Part shown: in pieces, positions 28,885 through 38,185 of the stretch
Layout of the letters: the number at the start of each line of letters is the position of its first letter
How positions within the stretch are numbered: the first letter of the stretch is position 1
Origin: Selenomonas sputigena_A
Lineage (GTDB): Bacteria; Bacillota; Negativicutes; Selenomonadales; Selenomonadaceae
Assembly (NCBI RefSeq): GCF_051603425.1
Contig: NZ_CP194411.1
Location: 2,046,001-2,110,000 of the forward strand
DNA: 64,000 nucleotides
Reading direction: 5' to 3'
Position numbers and translations under genes: made by a program
Notes under the pieces: model-generated
The model's database searches: none
Told to the model about the DNA's origin: nothing
The model's input: only the letters and a program-made list of their open reading frames with translations

Positions 28885-29922
28885 ATGCGACGTTATACAT
28901 CTCTGCTTCTCGTAGCGTTTATGCTGGTTCTTTTGATTGCGACGATTTCGGATAATTTGGCAGGACATGCGGATCGGACGCGTCGGGAAAAGCCGCTGCA
29001 GGCGATTACCGTTTATACGACGCTGCCGGCGGAACATGTGGGAATCCTTGCCGGGAGCTATGAGAAAGCGAAGGGTGTACGGGTGAATTTTGTTCCTGTC
29101 ACACCGGAAGAGGTTCTGCAGAAGGCGCGTATGGGAAATAGCGGCGGACAAACAAAGGCAGACCTTATGCTTGCCGATCAAGCAACTTTGGAGAAGGCGG
29201 TGATGGAAGGAAATCTGGAATCGTATCTTTCAGAAAGTACAGATTCTGTGGGGGAATCCTTCAAGGATGCAGAGGGAAAATGGACGGGAGTCTGGTACGA
29301 TCCTGTTGTTTTCTGCGCTAACCGCGATTATGTCCGTGCTGTGCCGCGCGTTCCCAATACTTGGACAGAGCTTTCTTCCATGCAGGAAATGCGTGTCGGG
29401 ATTACGGATTTTCTCGCAGCTGATGCGGCCTCAAACCTCTTTTTTTCTATGATGTCACAGTTTGGCGATACGGCCACTTATGGTATATTGCGCGGTATTC
29501 AGCCGAAGGTCGTGCAGTACTCGAAATACCTTTCAACGCCGGTTCGCATGGCGGGCATGGGCGAAGTTGATCTTTCCATTGCAGTACAAAGCGAAGCTTT
29601 GCGCTACATCCATCAGGGATATCCCCTTCAGATCATCTACCCTGAAGATGGCACAGCCTATACTTTGACAGGCATAGGCCTTCTGAAGGGCGCGGAAAAC
29701 GAAGCGAATGCGAAGGACTTTGTGGAATGGCTCTTGGGGGATGAGGCGCAGTTGGCACTTCAGACGAAGGAATTTTTCTTCGTGCCTGTCAACCCGGCGA
29801 CGATTGCCTATAAGTCGTTTCCGGGCAAAGATCTCGTGCTTTTCGCACCGCCGCAGCCGTTCACTCCGCAAGAGCGCCATGAGTTGCTGGATCGCTGGGT
29901 GAAAGAAGTGAGATTGCAGTGA
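28885..29922 (+). CDS. Extracellular solute-binding protein (Fe3+-type fold)
   Basis: 345 residues. An N-terminal signal peptide or anchor (about 5-27) precedes a mature domain like periplasmic iron or phosphonate binding proteins: ITVYTTLPAEHVGILAGSYEKAKG, then ADLMLADQATLEKAV and WTGVWYDPVVFCANRDY, ending with FVEWLLGDEAQLALQ. There is no lipobox Cys. ATG 28885 follows GGAGGAG (28873-28879). No permease or ATPase gene is adjacent, so this is an orphan receptor with its own promoter and terminator. Ligand unknown. Confidence 0.85.
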   Translation: MRRYTSLLLVAFMLVLLIATISDNLAGHADRTRREKPLQAITVYTTLPAEHVGILAGSYEKAKGVRVNFVPVTPEEVLQKARMGNSGGQTKADLMLADQATLEKAVMEGNLESYLSESTDSVGESFKDAEGKWTGVWYDPVVFCANRDYVRAVPRVPNTWTELSSMQEMRVGITDFLAADAASNLFFSMMSQFGDTATYGILRGIQPKVVQYSKYLSTPVRMAGMGEVDLSIAVQSEALRYIHQGYPLQIIYPEDGTAYTLTGIGLLKGAENEANAKDFVEWLLGDEAQLALQTKEFFFVPVNPATIAYKSFPGKDLVLFAPPQPFTPQERHELLDRWVKEVRLQ

Positions 29923-29929
29923 GCCGAGG

Positions 29930-29952
29930 GGAGCCGAAAGGCTCCTTTCTTT
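29930..29952 (+). terminator. Terminator after the binding-protein gene
   Basis: GGAGCC-GAAA-GGCTCC hairpin (29930-29945) followed by TTTCTTTC, just before the rimO ribosome-binding site. Confidence 0.8.
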
Positions 29953-29981
29953 CGCTTGAACCCTTTGAAGGAGGAATATTC

Positions 29982-31316
29982 TTGAAAGCAGGATTCATCA
30001 GCCTTGGCTGTTCCAAAAATCTCGTAGATACGGAAGTCATGCTCGGTATCTTGCAGGAAAACGGTATTGAAATCACATCGGATCCCGTCGAAGCAGAGAT
30101 CATTATTGTAAATACCTGCGCCTTTATCCAGTCGGCCAAGGAAGAATCCATCACGACAATACTTAATATGGCGGAATACAAGGAAACAGGCTGCTGTCGT
30201 TCGCTCATCATTGCGGGATGTCTGGGGCAACGATACCGTCAGGAACTTCTTGATGATATGCCGGAAGCGGATGCCATCATTGGTACAGGCGCGTGGAATC
30301 GTATCATGGAAGCCGTGAGGGAAACCCTGGCGGGCAATCGTGTCGTGCTTGCGGGAGAAAATGAGATTGTTTACGATGAGAAAACGCCCCGCATCCTGAC
30401 AACACCTGCATATTCCGCTTACGTGAAAATTGCCGAGGGATGCGACCATCGCTGCGCTTTTTGCGCGATTCCATTGATTCGAGGGCGTTTTCGCAGCCGC
30501 CCGATGGATGATATTGAGCGGGAAGTTGTACGCCTTGTCGCTGCAGGAGCGAAAGAAATTGTTCTCGTGGCGCAGGATTCGACGTATTACGGCAAGGACA
30601 TTTACGGGGAGCCTTCCTTGGCGCGGCTTCTGCAGGAACTCGTGAAGATTGAAAAGCTTGAATGGCTGCGTGTGCTTTACTGTTACCCGAAGAATTTCAC
30701 GGACGAACTCATCACGACGATTGCGAAGGAGCCGAAGATCTGCAAATACGTCGATTTGCCTCTGCAGCATGCGCACAATTCCATATTGAAATCGATGCGA
30801 CGACCCGATACGCAGGAGGAGGTCGTGACGCTCATCGAGAAGATTCGCGCACGTATTCCGGGTGTCGCAATCCGCTCGACATTCATCGTGGGATTTCCGG
30901 GCGAAACAGACGCGCAGTACCAGACGCTGCGCAGGTTCCTTATCGAACAGCGATTTGAGAAAGTGGGTATCTTCACCTATTCGCAGGAGGAGGACACACC
31001 GGCAGCTTCCATGCCGCGCCAAGTGCCGGAGGATGTGATGCAGGAGCGCTACCATGATCTCATGAGTGTGCAGTGTAAGATTTCGGAGGAGCTGAATCAA
31101 GGACTCGAGGGCAAGGAACTCGCCGTCCTTGTTGAAGGCAGGGACGAGGAGCAGTCGAATCTAGCCTTCGGCCGCTCCTATCGCGAGGCGCCGGGGGTTG
31201 ACGGACAAATCTTTATCGAGGGCGATGCAGAAAGCCGACCTGGCGATATCGTGCGCGTGCGTATTGTGCAAGGCTTCACCTATGATGCTGTTGGCGAGCC
31301 TGCAGTGAAAGGTTGA
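29982..31316 (+). CDS. rimO: Ribosomal protein S12 methylthiotransferase RimO
   Basis: 444-residue radical-SAM enzyme that methylthiolates an Asp of S12. The UPF0004 domain supplies three Cys of the second Fe-S cluster (FISLGCSKNLVDTEVMLG, VNTCAF, AGCLGQRY). The radical-SAM motif is EGCDHRCAFCAIP, and a C-terminal TRAM domain follows (about 375-444). The SKNLVDTEVMLG signature separates RimO from MiaB and MtaB. TTG 29982 is chosen because AAGGAGG (29968-29974) lies seven bases upstream. Confidence 0.95.
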   Translation: MKAGFISLGCSKNLVDTEVMLGILQENGIEITSDPVEAEIIIVNTCAFIQSAKEESITTILNMAEYKETGCCRSLIIAGCLGQRYRQELLDDMPEADAIIGTGAWNRIMEAVRETLAGNRVVLAGENEIVYDEKTPRILTTPAYSAYVKIAEGCDHRCAFCAIPLIRGRFRSRPMDDIEREVVRLVAAGAKEIVLVAQDSTYYGKDIYGEPSLARLLQELVKIEKLEWLRVLYCYPKNFTDELITTIAKEPKICKYVDLPLQHAHNSILKSMRRPDTQEEVVTLIEKIRARIPGVAIRSTFIVGFPGETDAQYQTLRRFLIEQRFEKVGIFTYSQEEDTPAASMPRQVPEDVMQERYHDLMSVQCKISEELNQGLEGKELAVLVEGRDEEQSNLAFGRSYREAPGVDGQIFIEGDAESRPGDIVRVRIVQGFTYDAVGEPAVKG

Positions 31317-31399
31317 GGCGAGGAAGGCTTAAGCGACATCCCGGCGTAGCGTACAGTCTATGTGAAGAATCAATGGATGGAAAAGAAAGAGGCGGGGAT

Positions 31400-31894
31400 A
31401 TGAAGAGCATGGATGGGGCTGTCGTGGAGCCGTTGGAACAGGCGGTTGGACGTTTGCTTGCCGAAAAAAAATTGACGATTGCTTGTGCCGAATCATGTAC
31501 CGGCGGGCTTTTGACGAGCCGTCTGACCGATGTCGCGGGCAGTTCCGCCTATGTGATGGGAGCGGTCGTTTCCTATACGAACGAAGTCAAGGCTTCGCTC
31601 GTCGGCGTGCAGGAGGCGACGCTCAGGGCTTTTGGGGCTGTTTCAGAGGAAACGGCACGCGAAATGGCAGCAGGCATCCAACGCGCCATCCCCGCCGATT
31701 TAGGCGTCGGCATTACAGGCATCGCGGGACCGGGCGGTGCGACGGCAGAGAAACCTGTCGGGCTTGTTTATATTGCTGTTTCCTATGCGGGACATATCCT
31801 TGTGCGGCGCAATCTTTTTACGGGCACACGGACAGAGGTCAAGCGTCAATCCGTGGAGAAGGCGCTTGCCATGGTTCAGGAAATGCTTTTGTAA
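31400..31894 (+). CDS. CinA C-terminal domain protein (NMN deamidase type)
   Basis: 164 residues matching only the C-terminal domain of CinA; members (PncC-like) deamidate nicotinamide mononucleotide in NAD recycling. Motifs: ACAESCTGGLLTSRLTDVAG, GAVVSYTNEVKASLVGV, GITGIAGPGGATAEKPVG. The N-terminal molybdopterin-binding domain of full-length CinA is absent, as in many stand-alone forms. ATG 31400 follows GAGGCGGGG; the open frame extends to 31313 but without a better start. It follows rimO after about 80 bases. Confidence 0.92.
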   Translation: MKSMDGAVVEPLEQAVGRLLAEKKLTIACAESCTGGLLTSRLTDVAGSSAYVMGAVVSYTNEVKASLVGVQEATLRAFGAVSEETAREMAAGIQRAIPADLGVGITGIAGPGGATAEKPVGLVYIAVSYAGHILVRRNLFTGTRTEVKRQSVEKALAMVQEMLL

Positions 31895-32090
31895 AAGCGG
31901 GAAGAATGTCCACAAGCAAGTTTTAGTTTCGGAAGGATTTCTTTAGCTGTCTCTAATGAAGGATCCTTGCTTTCGCTGTATGATAAAACTATCGGCGTTA
32001 TTCGCGCCTCTTTGCGAGGGATGGGGAAAGCGCTTGCACCTTCGGCTTTTTTCGAAAGCTGGAGGAGATGAACGGAAAGGTGGAGTTTCT

Positions 32091-32693
32091 ATGAAGTTGA
32101 AGAAAATTTTTGGTCTGGCATTTGCTTTTTGTGCCATTGCGGCAGGAGCGGCTCTGACATCCTCGACGGCAAGTGCAGCGGTCTACACCTATACAAACAA
32201 AGAAGACGGTTACAGCATTATGTGTCCGATGAAGCCGCTTGGTGTTCTTCCGGCCAGCGTCCTGCATGAAAATTCCAAAGGCAGCGTGCTGGTCTTTGCC
32301 AACGACGGTTATAAGATTAATAAAGCATGGATTATTATTCCAGATGGTTTTAACAACAATGATTTGCCGGATCTTACAAAGCTTTCGGACAAGGATGCGG
32401 AGGCGCTTGCCGAGAAGCTTGACGAAAACGGTGCCTATGCTTATATTGACGTTTTGCCCGTCACAGCTAAGAGTAAGGGTGTGTTTGCCGTGACGGCCAA
32501 GGAAATCATGATTGATACGGATGGGGACGGCACGCCGGATACCGAGGCCAAGGCCGATACGCAGATGGTCGTCATGTTTTTCCGCTCTCCCAAGGGCAGG
32601 CCTTTCAAGGTTGAACTGATCGATAATCCGGAGATTGTGCCGCAGCATGTTTCAGAATTCCGTGCCGGTGTGTCTACGCTCAAGGATATTTGA
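32091..32693 (+). CDS. Secreted hypothetical protein, 200 aa
   Basis: Family not recognised. A textbook signal peptide (MKLKKIFGLAFAFCAIAAGA...ASAAV, cleavage likely near residue 29) indicates export to the periplasm. The mature part opens YTYTNKEDGYSIMCPMKP, reads as a small alpha-beta domain and contains the acidic, calcium-loop-like IDTDGDGTPDTEAKAD (about residues 140-156), reminiscent of dockerin or thrombospondin type-3 loops. ATG 32091 follows GGTGGAG. About 200 bases without a gene precede it and a terminator follows. Probably monocistronic. Confidence 0.8.
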   Translation: MKLKKIFGLAFAFCAIAAGAALTSSTASAAVYTYTNKEDGYSIMCPMKPLGVLPASVLHENSKGSVLVFANDGYKINKAWIIIPDGFNNNDLPDLTKLSDKDAEALAEKLDENGAYAYIDVLPVTAKSKGVFAVTAKEIMIDTDGDGTPDTEAKADTQMVVMFFRSPKGRPFKVELIDNPEIVPQHVSEFRAGVSTLKDI

Positions 32694-32719
32694 GAAAATC
32701 TTTCGGCATGGGAAGATGA

Positions 32720-32748
32720 TTGACTTTTTGACCTTTTTGTAGTAATAT
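32720..32748 (+). promoter_or_regulatory. Promoter of htpG
   Basis: TTGACT (32720-32725), 17-base spacer, TAATAT (32743-32748): the same hexamers and spacing as the groESL promoter. No CIRCE element is present. The predicted start (about 32755) falls inside the 5' arm of the next hairpin. Confidence 0.65.
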
Positions 32749-32750
32749 AA

Positions 32751-32796
32751 TGCACGGGATTTGACGGCGTCTTTGCTGTCTCCCGTGCATTTTTTG
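32751..32796 (+). terminator. Terminator nested with the htpG promoter
   Basis: Perfect 9-bp stem TGCACGGGA (32751-32759) / TCCCGTGCA (32781-32789), then TTTTTTG. It should stop transcripts from the upstream secreted-protein gene. Transcripts from the htpG promoter begin within the 5' arm, so their hairpin would be shortened. Confidence 0.8.
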
Positions 32797-32815
32797 TTAA
32801 AGGAGAGTTTTGACA

Positions 32816-34771
32816 ATGGCAAAAGAAAGACATGAATTTCAGGCGGAGACAAAGCAGCTTCTTGACTTGATGATTCATTCCATCTATACGAATCATGAGA
32901 TTTTTTTGCGGGAGCTCATTTCGAATGCGTCGGATGCGCTCGATAAGCTGCATTTTGCATCGCTGACGGACAGCGCAATCCGTGAGAGCGATGACGAGGA
33001 GGAAATCTTTCTCGTACCGGATGAGGCTTCACATACGCTTTCCATTTCAGATAATGGCATCGGCATGACGGCGGCGGAAGTCGTCGAGAACATCGGCACG
33101 ATCGCAAAATCCGGCACAAAGGCTTTTCTTGAGCAGCTTCAGCGCACGAAAGATGAGAACAAGGCAGTCGATGAAAAGGAATTGATCGGGCAGTTTGGCG
33201 TTGGTTTCTATTCTGCCTTTATGGTTGCCGAGAAGGTTACGATCATTACACGCAAGGCAGGCGAGAAGCAGGGGATTCGCTGGGAATCGACAGGCGACGG
33301 TACTTACAGTATCGAAGAGTGCGAGAAGGAAAAGCATGGCACGACAATCGCGATTACCCTTTCCAAAGAGTATTATGGAGCGGAGTCGGAAGAGAATTTC
33401 CTCGATCGTTACAAGCTCGAAGGTCTTGTGAAAAAGTATTCCGACTATGTGCGTTATCCCATCAAGATGAATTTCGAGGTCGAGGAAACGCCCAAGGATG
33501 AGGAAGGCAAAGATATTGAAGGCGCGGAGAAAATCAAGCGCACGGAAGTCCGCACGCTGAACTCCATGACTCCTCTTTGGACGAAGAGCAAGAGCGAGAT
33601 CAAGCCCGAGGAGTATAACGAATTCCTCAAGAACCAGTTCCATGAGTGGGAAGATCCGATGGAAATCTTCCATACGAAAGCCGAAGGGGCTGTAGAGTAT
33701 ACAGCGTTGCTCTTTATTCCGGCTCATGCGCCGTTCAATCTTTATCATACGGATTTTGAGCCTGGCCTGCAGCTTTATTCGCGTCATGTCTTCATCATGG
33801 ACAAGTGCAAGGATCTTCTGCCTGACTATCTGCGTTTTATGAAGGGGCTTGTGGATTCGCCGGATCTTTCGCTCAATATCTCGCGTGAACTTTTGCAGCA
33901 GAGCCGCGAACTCAAGACCATCGGCAGGAATTTGGAAAAAAATATCCTAAAGACTTTGGAGCGCACGCTGAAAAATGAGCGTGAGAAGTATGAAAAATTC
34001 TGGGCAGAGTTTGGGAAATCCCTGAAAATCGGCATCTACAACAGCATCTACAGCGGCGAGAACACCGTGGAGAAGCTTCGCGATCTCTTGCTTTTCCTGA
34101 GCTCGAAGGATGGCAAGCTTGTCACGCTCAAGGAGTATGCCGCTCGTATGCCGGAGAGCCAGAAGGAAATCTATTATGCTACGGGCACGGACAAGGCGAC
34201 GATTGAAAAGCTGCCGCAGATGGAGCTCCTGCGCGACAAGGGGCTGGAAGTTCTTTACCTGACGGATCCTGTCGATGAGTTTACGATTGAGACGATTCGT
34301 GAGTACGAGGGAAAGAAGTTCCATTCCATCAGCCGCGGCGATCTCGATCTTGGCGATGCCGAATCACAGGAAGCAAAAAAGGAAACAGAGGACATCCAGA
34401 AGCAGAACGACGATTTGCTGAAAGATGTCAAGGAAGCCTTGGGCGAGAAGGTGGCAGAGGTCAAGTTGACTTCGCGTCTCAAGTCGAGTGCCGTTTGCCT
34501 TGTGGCGGATGCGATGGGGCCGAGCCTTTCTATGGAGCATACCTTCTCCGATATGGATAATCCGATGTTCAAGGCACGCCGCATCCTCGAGCTCAATCCG
34601 CATCATGATATCTTCGCACGATTGAAAGTCCTCCATGAAGCGGGAAAGGATACGGAGGATTTCAAGGACTACTGCGATCTTCTTTATACGCAGGCGCTGA
34701 TTATCGAAGGTTTGCTGCCGGAAAACCCCGTGGATTTCGCCAATAAGCTGGCAAAGCTGATGGCGAAGTAA
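32816..34771 (+). CDS. htpG: Chaperone HtpG (Hsp90)
   Basis: 651-residue ATP-dependent chaperone of the cytoplasm. GHKL ATPase motifs in the N-terminal domain: FLRELISNASDALDKL, ISDNGIGM, IGQFGVGFYSAFMVA. The middle domain includes NISRELLQQSRELKTI and the C-terminal dimerisation domain follows; the length is normal for bacterial HtpG. ATG 32816 has AAGGAGAG eight bases upstream. Monocistronic, with its own promoter and a bidirectional terminator after it. Confidence 0.97.
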   Translation: MAKERHEFQAETKQLLDLMIHSIYTNHEIFLRELISNASDALDKLHFASLTDSAIRESDDEEEIFLVPDEASHTLSISDNGIGMTAAEVVENIGTIAKSGTKAFLEQLQRTKDENKAVDEKELIGQFGVGFYSAFMVAEKVTIITRKAGEKQGIRWESTGDGTYSIEECEKEKHGTTIAITLSKEYYGAESEENFLDRYKLEGLVKKYSDYVRYPIKMNFEVEETPKDEEGKDIEGAEKIKRTEVRTLNSMTPLWTKSKSEIKPEEYNEFLKNQFHEWEDPMEIFHTKAEGAVEYTALLFIPAHAPFNLYHTDFEPGLQLYSRHVFIMDKCKDLLPDYLRFMKGLVDSPDLSLNISRELLQQSRELKTIGRNLEKNILKTLERTLKNEREKYEKFWAEFGKSLKIGIYNSIYSGENTVEKLRDLLLFLSSKDGKLVTLKEYAARMPESQKEIYYATGTDKATIEKLPQMELLRDKGLEVLYLTDPVDEFTIETIREYEGKKFHSISRGDLDLGDAESQEAKKETEDIQKQNDDLLKDVKEALGEKVAEVKLTSRLKSSAVCLVADAMGPSLSMEHTFSDMDNPMFKARRILELNPHHDIFARLKVLHEAGKDTEDFKDYCDLLYTQALIIEGLLPENPVDFANKLAKLMAK

Positions 34772-34855
34772 AAGCTGTCGGGGAAGCGGTTTGCGAGTAT
34801 CGGATCAATGCAACAGTGAGCACTTCGGCAGATGAGGGCTTTGTCCTCTTTGCAT

Positions 34856-34888
34856 AAAAAATCCCCGGGAAGATCCCGGGGATTTTCT
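34856..34888. terminator. Terminator after htpG
   Basis: 10-bp stem ATCCCCGGGA (34861-34870) / TCCCGGGGAT (34874-34883), AGA loop, extended by A and T tracts on either side, so it can work in both directions. Confidence 0.92.
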
Positions 34889-34903
34889 ATACGCAGGTGA
34901 ATG

Positions 34904-34912
34904 TGCTATAAT
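34904..34912 (+). promoter_or_regulatory. Extended -10 promoter of gatCAB
   Basis: TGCTATAAT, the same extended -10 as before uppP, 43 bases before the gatC start; no convincing -35. Confidence 0.6.
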
Positions 34913-34954
34913 AAACAACGTGTAAAGTACAGTTCTTATAGGGATGGTGAGAAG

Positions 34955-35245
34955 ATGAAAGTCACGAAGAAGGATTTGGCGGATGTTGCTGTACTGTCCC
35001 GCCTTTCGATTGCAGAGGGGGAAACGGAAAAATACCTCGGCCAGATCGATGCATTTTTGCAGTACGTTGAGAATCTTGAAGGTGTGGATACCGAAAATGT
35101 CCAGCCGACGACATATGCCTTGCCGATGCAGAATGTCTTTCGTGAGGATGAGATCAAGCCTTCGCTTGAGCGCGAGGAGGCGCTTTCTAATGCGCCGTTG
35201 GCGGACGATGGCTATTTCAAGGTACCGAAGATTCTTGAGGGCTGA
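34955..35245 (+). CDS. gatC: Asp-tRNA(Asn)/Glu-tRNA(Gln) amidotransferase subunit C
   Basis: 96-residue linker subunit stabilising GatA-GatB. Typical N-terminus VTKKDLADVAVLSRLSIAEGE, then LGQIDAFLQYVENLEGVDTENVQPT and the C-terminal REDEIKPSLEREEALSNAP. ATG 34955 has GGTGAGAAG upstream. First gene of the gatCAB operon. Confidence 0.95.
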   Translation: MKVTKKDLADVAVLSRLSIAEGETEKYLGQIDAFLQYVENLEGVDTENVQPTTYALPMQNVFREDEIKPSLEREEALSNAPLADDGYFKVPKILEG

Positions 35246-35257
35246 GGGGGGACATTG

Positions 35258-36730
35258 GTGAAACTTTATGATAAAACGGCGCACGAGCTCCATGATTTAC
35301 TGAAGAAAAAGGAAATTTCCTCGCTGGAACTCACGAAAAATGTGCTCGCACGCATGGATGAAGTTGAGGGTGAGATTGGGGCCTATCTGACTGAAATGCG
35401 TGAGACGGCTTTGGATCAGGCGGCGCGTGTAGATGAAAAGATTGCGCGTGGTGAAGGAATTGCTTTTTTTGAGGGCATTCCCGGCGCAGTCAAGGACAAT
35501 ATATGCACGAAGGGCGTTAAGACGACGTGTGCCTCGAAGATTTTGGAGCATTTTGTGCCGCCCTACGATGCGACCGTTATGACGAAAATTCAGGCGGAAA
35601 ATCCGGTCGTTCTGGGGAAACTCAATATGGATGAGTTTGCTATGGGCGGTTCGACGGAGAATTCCGCTTATAAGAAGACACGCAATCCGTGGAATCCTGA
35701 CTGTGTACCGGGGGGGAGCTCGGGCGGCAGTGCGGCGGCAGTTGCCGCAGGAACTGCCGTTTGGGCGCTCGGTTCCGATACGGGCGGCTCTATTCGCCAG
35801 CCGGCGTCGTTTTGCGGTGTTGTCGGCATGAAGCCGACATACGGACGTGTTTCGCGCTACGGCCTTGTTGCTTATGCGTCATCGCTCGACCAGATTGGTC
35901 CTGTGACCCGTGATGTGACGGATTGCGCCCATCTCCTGAACGTTATTGCCGGCCATGATGCAATGGATTCCACTTCCAGTACTGCCTCTGTGCCTGATTA
36001 CACGAAGTCTCTGACGAATGATGTAAAGGGACTCAAGATCGGTTTGCCTAAAGAATATTTTGTCAAGGGAATGGATGCCGATGTCGAGAAGGCTGTCCAT
36101 AAGGCCATTGATGATTTTCGGGCTATGGGAGCGGAGGTCACGGAAATTTCCCTGCCGCATACGGAGTATGCAATCTCGACGTATTATCTCATCGCACCGG
36201 CAGAGGCTGCAACGAACCTCGAGCGTTATGACGGCGTGAGCTACGGAGAACGCGTTGAAGGCGCGGATATCGTCGAGATGATGACGAATACGAGAAGCGG
36301 GAAATTTGGCGAGGAAGTCAAGCGCCGTATCATGATTGGCAACTATGCGCTTTCAGCAGGTTATTATGATGCGTATTATCTAAAAGCATTGAAAGTACGC
36401 ACCTTGATCCAGCAAGACTTCACGGAAGTCTTCGGAAAGGTTGACGTCATCGTTGCACCGACGGCTCCGACGCCGGCGTTCAAAATTGGCGAGATGATTT
36501 CCGATCCGCTCAAGATGTACCTGCAGGATGTTTGCACCGTACCTTTGAATCTTGCGGGACTGCCGGGGATTTCTGTGCCTTGCGGCTATTCGATGAAGGG
36601 CATGCCCATCGGTCTGCAGATCATCGGCAAGGCGTTGGCGGAGGAAACGATTCTGCGCGCGGCCTATGCCTATGAACAGGCACATTCTTTCCACAATGAC
36701 ATGGCGAAGATCGGGGGGAAAGAAGCATGA
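35258..36730 (+). CDS. gatA: Asp-tRNA(Asn)/Glu-tRNA(Gln) amidotransferase subunit A
   Basis: Glutaminase subunit that releases ammonia for amidation of mischarged tRNA. Amidase signature with the Ser-cisSer-Lys triad: Lys in GAVKDNICTKG, serines in GGSSGGSAAAVAAGTAVWALGSDTGGSIRQPASF (two overlapping segments). About 490 residues. GTG 35258 is preferred, with GAGGGGGG upstream; the TTG one codon earlier is possible. Overlaps gatB by four bases. Confidence 0.97.
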   Translation: MKLYDKTAHELHDLLKKKEISSLELTKNVLARMDEVEGEIGAYLTEMRETALDQAARVDEKIARGEGIAFFEGIPGAVKDNICTKGVKTTCASKILEHFVPPYDATVMTKIQAENPVVLGKLNMDEFAMGGSTENSAYKKTRNPWNPDCVPGGSSGGSAAAVAAGTAVWALGSDTGGSIRQPASFCGVVGMKPTYGRVSRYGLVAYASSLDQIGPVTRDVTDCAHLLNVIAGHDAMDSTSSTASVPDYTKSLTNDVKGLKIGLPKEYFVKGMDADVEKAVHKAIDDFRAMGAEVTEISLPHTEYAISTYYLIAPAEAATNLERYDGVSYGERVEGADIVEMMTNTRSGKFGEEVKRRIMIGNYALSAGYYDAYYLKALKVRTLIQQDFTEVFGKVDVIVAPTAPTPAFKIGEMISDPLKMYLQDVCTVPLNLAGLPGISVPCGYSMKGMPIGLQIIGKALAEETILRAAYAYEQAHSFHNDMAKIGGKEA

Positions 36731-38166
36731 GTTATGAAGCAGTCATCGGACTTGAAATTCATAGTGAGCTGAAAACGAATACGAAAATTTTCTGCGGCTG
36801 TGCCACGAAATTCGGTGCGGCACAGAACACGCACGTTTGCCCGGTCTGCTTGGGGCTCCCGGGCGTATTGCCTGTCCTCAACAAGCGTGTTGTCGAATTT
36901 GCCGTAAAGGCAGGGCTTGCGCTCAATTGCACGATCAACAAGTACAGCAAGTTTGACCGCAAGAATTACTACTACCCTGATTTGCCGAAGAATTTTCAGA
37001 CCTCGCAGTACGATCTGCCGATTGCCGAACACGGTTATGTCGATATCGAGACGGAAAATGGAGCGAAGCGCATCCGCATTTTGCGCATCCACATGGAAGA
37101 AGACGCAGGCAAGCTCGTGCACTCGGGCACGAATATCACGGATTCACTGACCTCGAATGTCGATTACAATCGCACGGGTGTGCCGCTCATCGAGATCGTT
37201 TCTGAGCCGGATATGTCGACGCCGCAGGAAGCACGCGCCTACATGGAAAAAATCAAGTCCATCCTTGAGTACATCGATGTTTCGAACTGCCGCATGGAGG
37301 AAGGGAATTTGCGCGCCGACCTCAATATCTCGCTTCGTCCGGTAGGGCAGAAAACGCTTGGTACGAAGGCGGAGATGAAGAACATCAATTCCTTCAAGGC
37401 GCTTGAGGACGCCCTGTCCTATGAGATTGAACGGCAGGAGGAGATTCTTGACGACGGCGGCCATATCGTGCAGGAAACGCGCACATGGGATCCTGAACGA
37501 GGCGTTACGAAATCCATGCGTTCAAAGGAAGAGGCGCACGATTATCGTTATATGCCGGAGCCGGATCTCGTTCCTATTGTGACGACGGAGGAAGAGATCG
37601 AGGAATACCGCAGGCATCTTCCCGAGCTGCCTGATGCACGCCGTGTACGCTATATGAAGGAGTATGGTCTGTCCGAGTATGATGCCGGTATTATAACGGC
37701 TTCGCGCGCGATGGCGGAATACTTCGAGGCTTGCCTTGCAAACGGGGCGGATGCAAAGAGCGCGGCAAACTGGATGATGGGAGATCTTGCGAAAAATCTC
37801 AATGCTGAAGGGAAATCCATCGAGGAATCACCTGTCGAGGCCGTGCGTCTTGCAAAGATGATTGCGCTTATCGAGAAGGGAACGATCTCTTCTAAAATTG
37901 CCAAGAAGGTTTTTGCCGAGATGTGGACGACAGAGGATGATCCTGAAAAGATTGTCGAGGCTAAAGGTCTTGTACAGATTACGGATACAAAGGAAATTGA
38001 AGCCATCGTCGATGCTGTCATCGCGGCAAATCCGAAGCCTGTTGCCGATTACAAGAGCGGCAACAAAAAAGCTGTTGGAGCCCTTGTTGGGCAGGTCATG
38101 AAGCAGTCGAAGGGCAAAGCAAATCCGCAGGTGGTCAACAAATTGCTTGCAGAGAAGTTGGGTTGA
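36727..38166 (+). CDS. gatB: Asp-tRNA(Asn)/Glu-tRNA(Gln) amidotransferase subunit B
   Basis: 479-residue kinase/transferase subunit that activates Glu- or Asp-tRNA and carries out transamidation. GLEIHSELKTNTKIFCGC and HVCPVCLGLPGVLPVLN carry the zinc-binding cysteines; the C-terminal third is the YqeY-type tRNA-binding tail. ATG 36727 overlaps the gatA stop. Presence of GatCAB implies indirect Gln-tRNA and/or Asn-tRNA formation. Confidence 0.97.
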   Translation: MSYEAVIGLEIHSELKTNTKIFCGCATKFGAAQNTHVCPVCLGLPGVLPVLNKRVVEFAVKAGLALNCTINKYSKFDRKNYYYPDLPKNFQTSQYDLPIAEHGYVDIETENGAKRIRILRIHMEEDAGKLVHSGTNITDSLTSNVDYNRTGVPLIEIVSEPDMSTPQEARAYMEKIKSILEYIDVSNCRMEEGNLRADLNISLRPVGQKTLGTKAEMKNINSFKALEDALSYEIERQEEILDDGGHIVQETRTWDPERGVTKSMRSKEEAHDYRYMPEPDLVPIVTTEEEIEEYRRHLPELPDARRVRYMKEYGLSEYDAGIITASRAMAEYFEACLANGADAKSAANWMMGDLAKNLNAEGKSIEESPVEAVRLAKMIALIEKGTISSKIAKKVFAEMWTTEDDPEKIVEAKGLVQITDTKEIEAIVDAVIAANPKPVADYKSGNKKAVGALVGQVMKQSKGKANPQVVNKLLAEKLG

Positions 38167-38185
38167 TCATAAAGAGACGAGAAAG

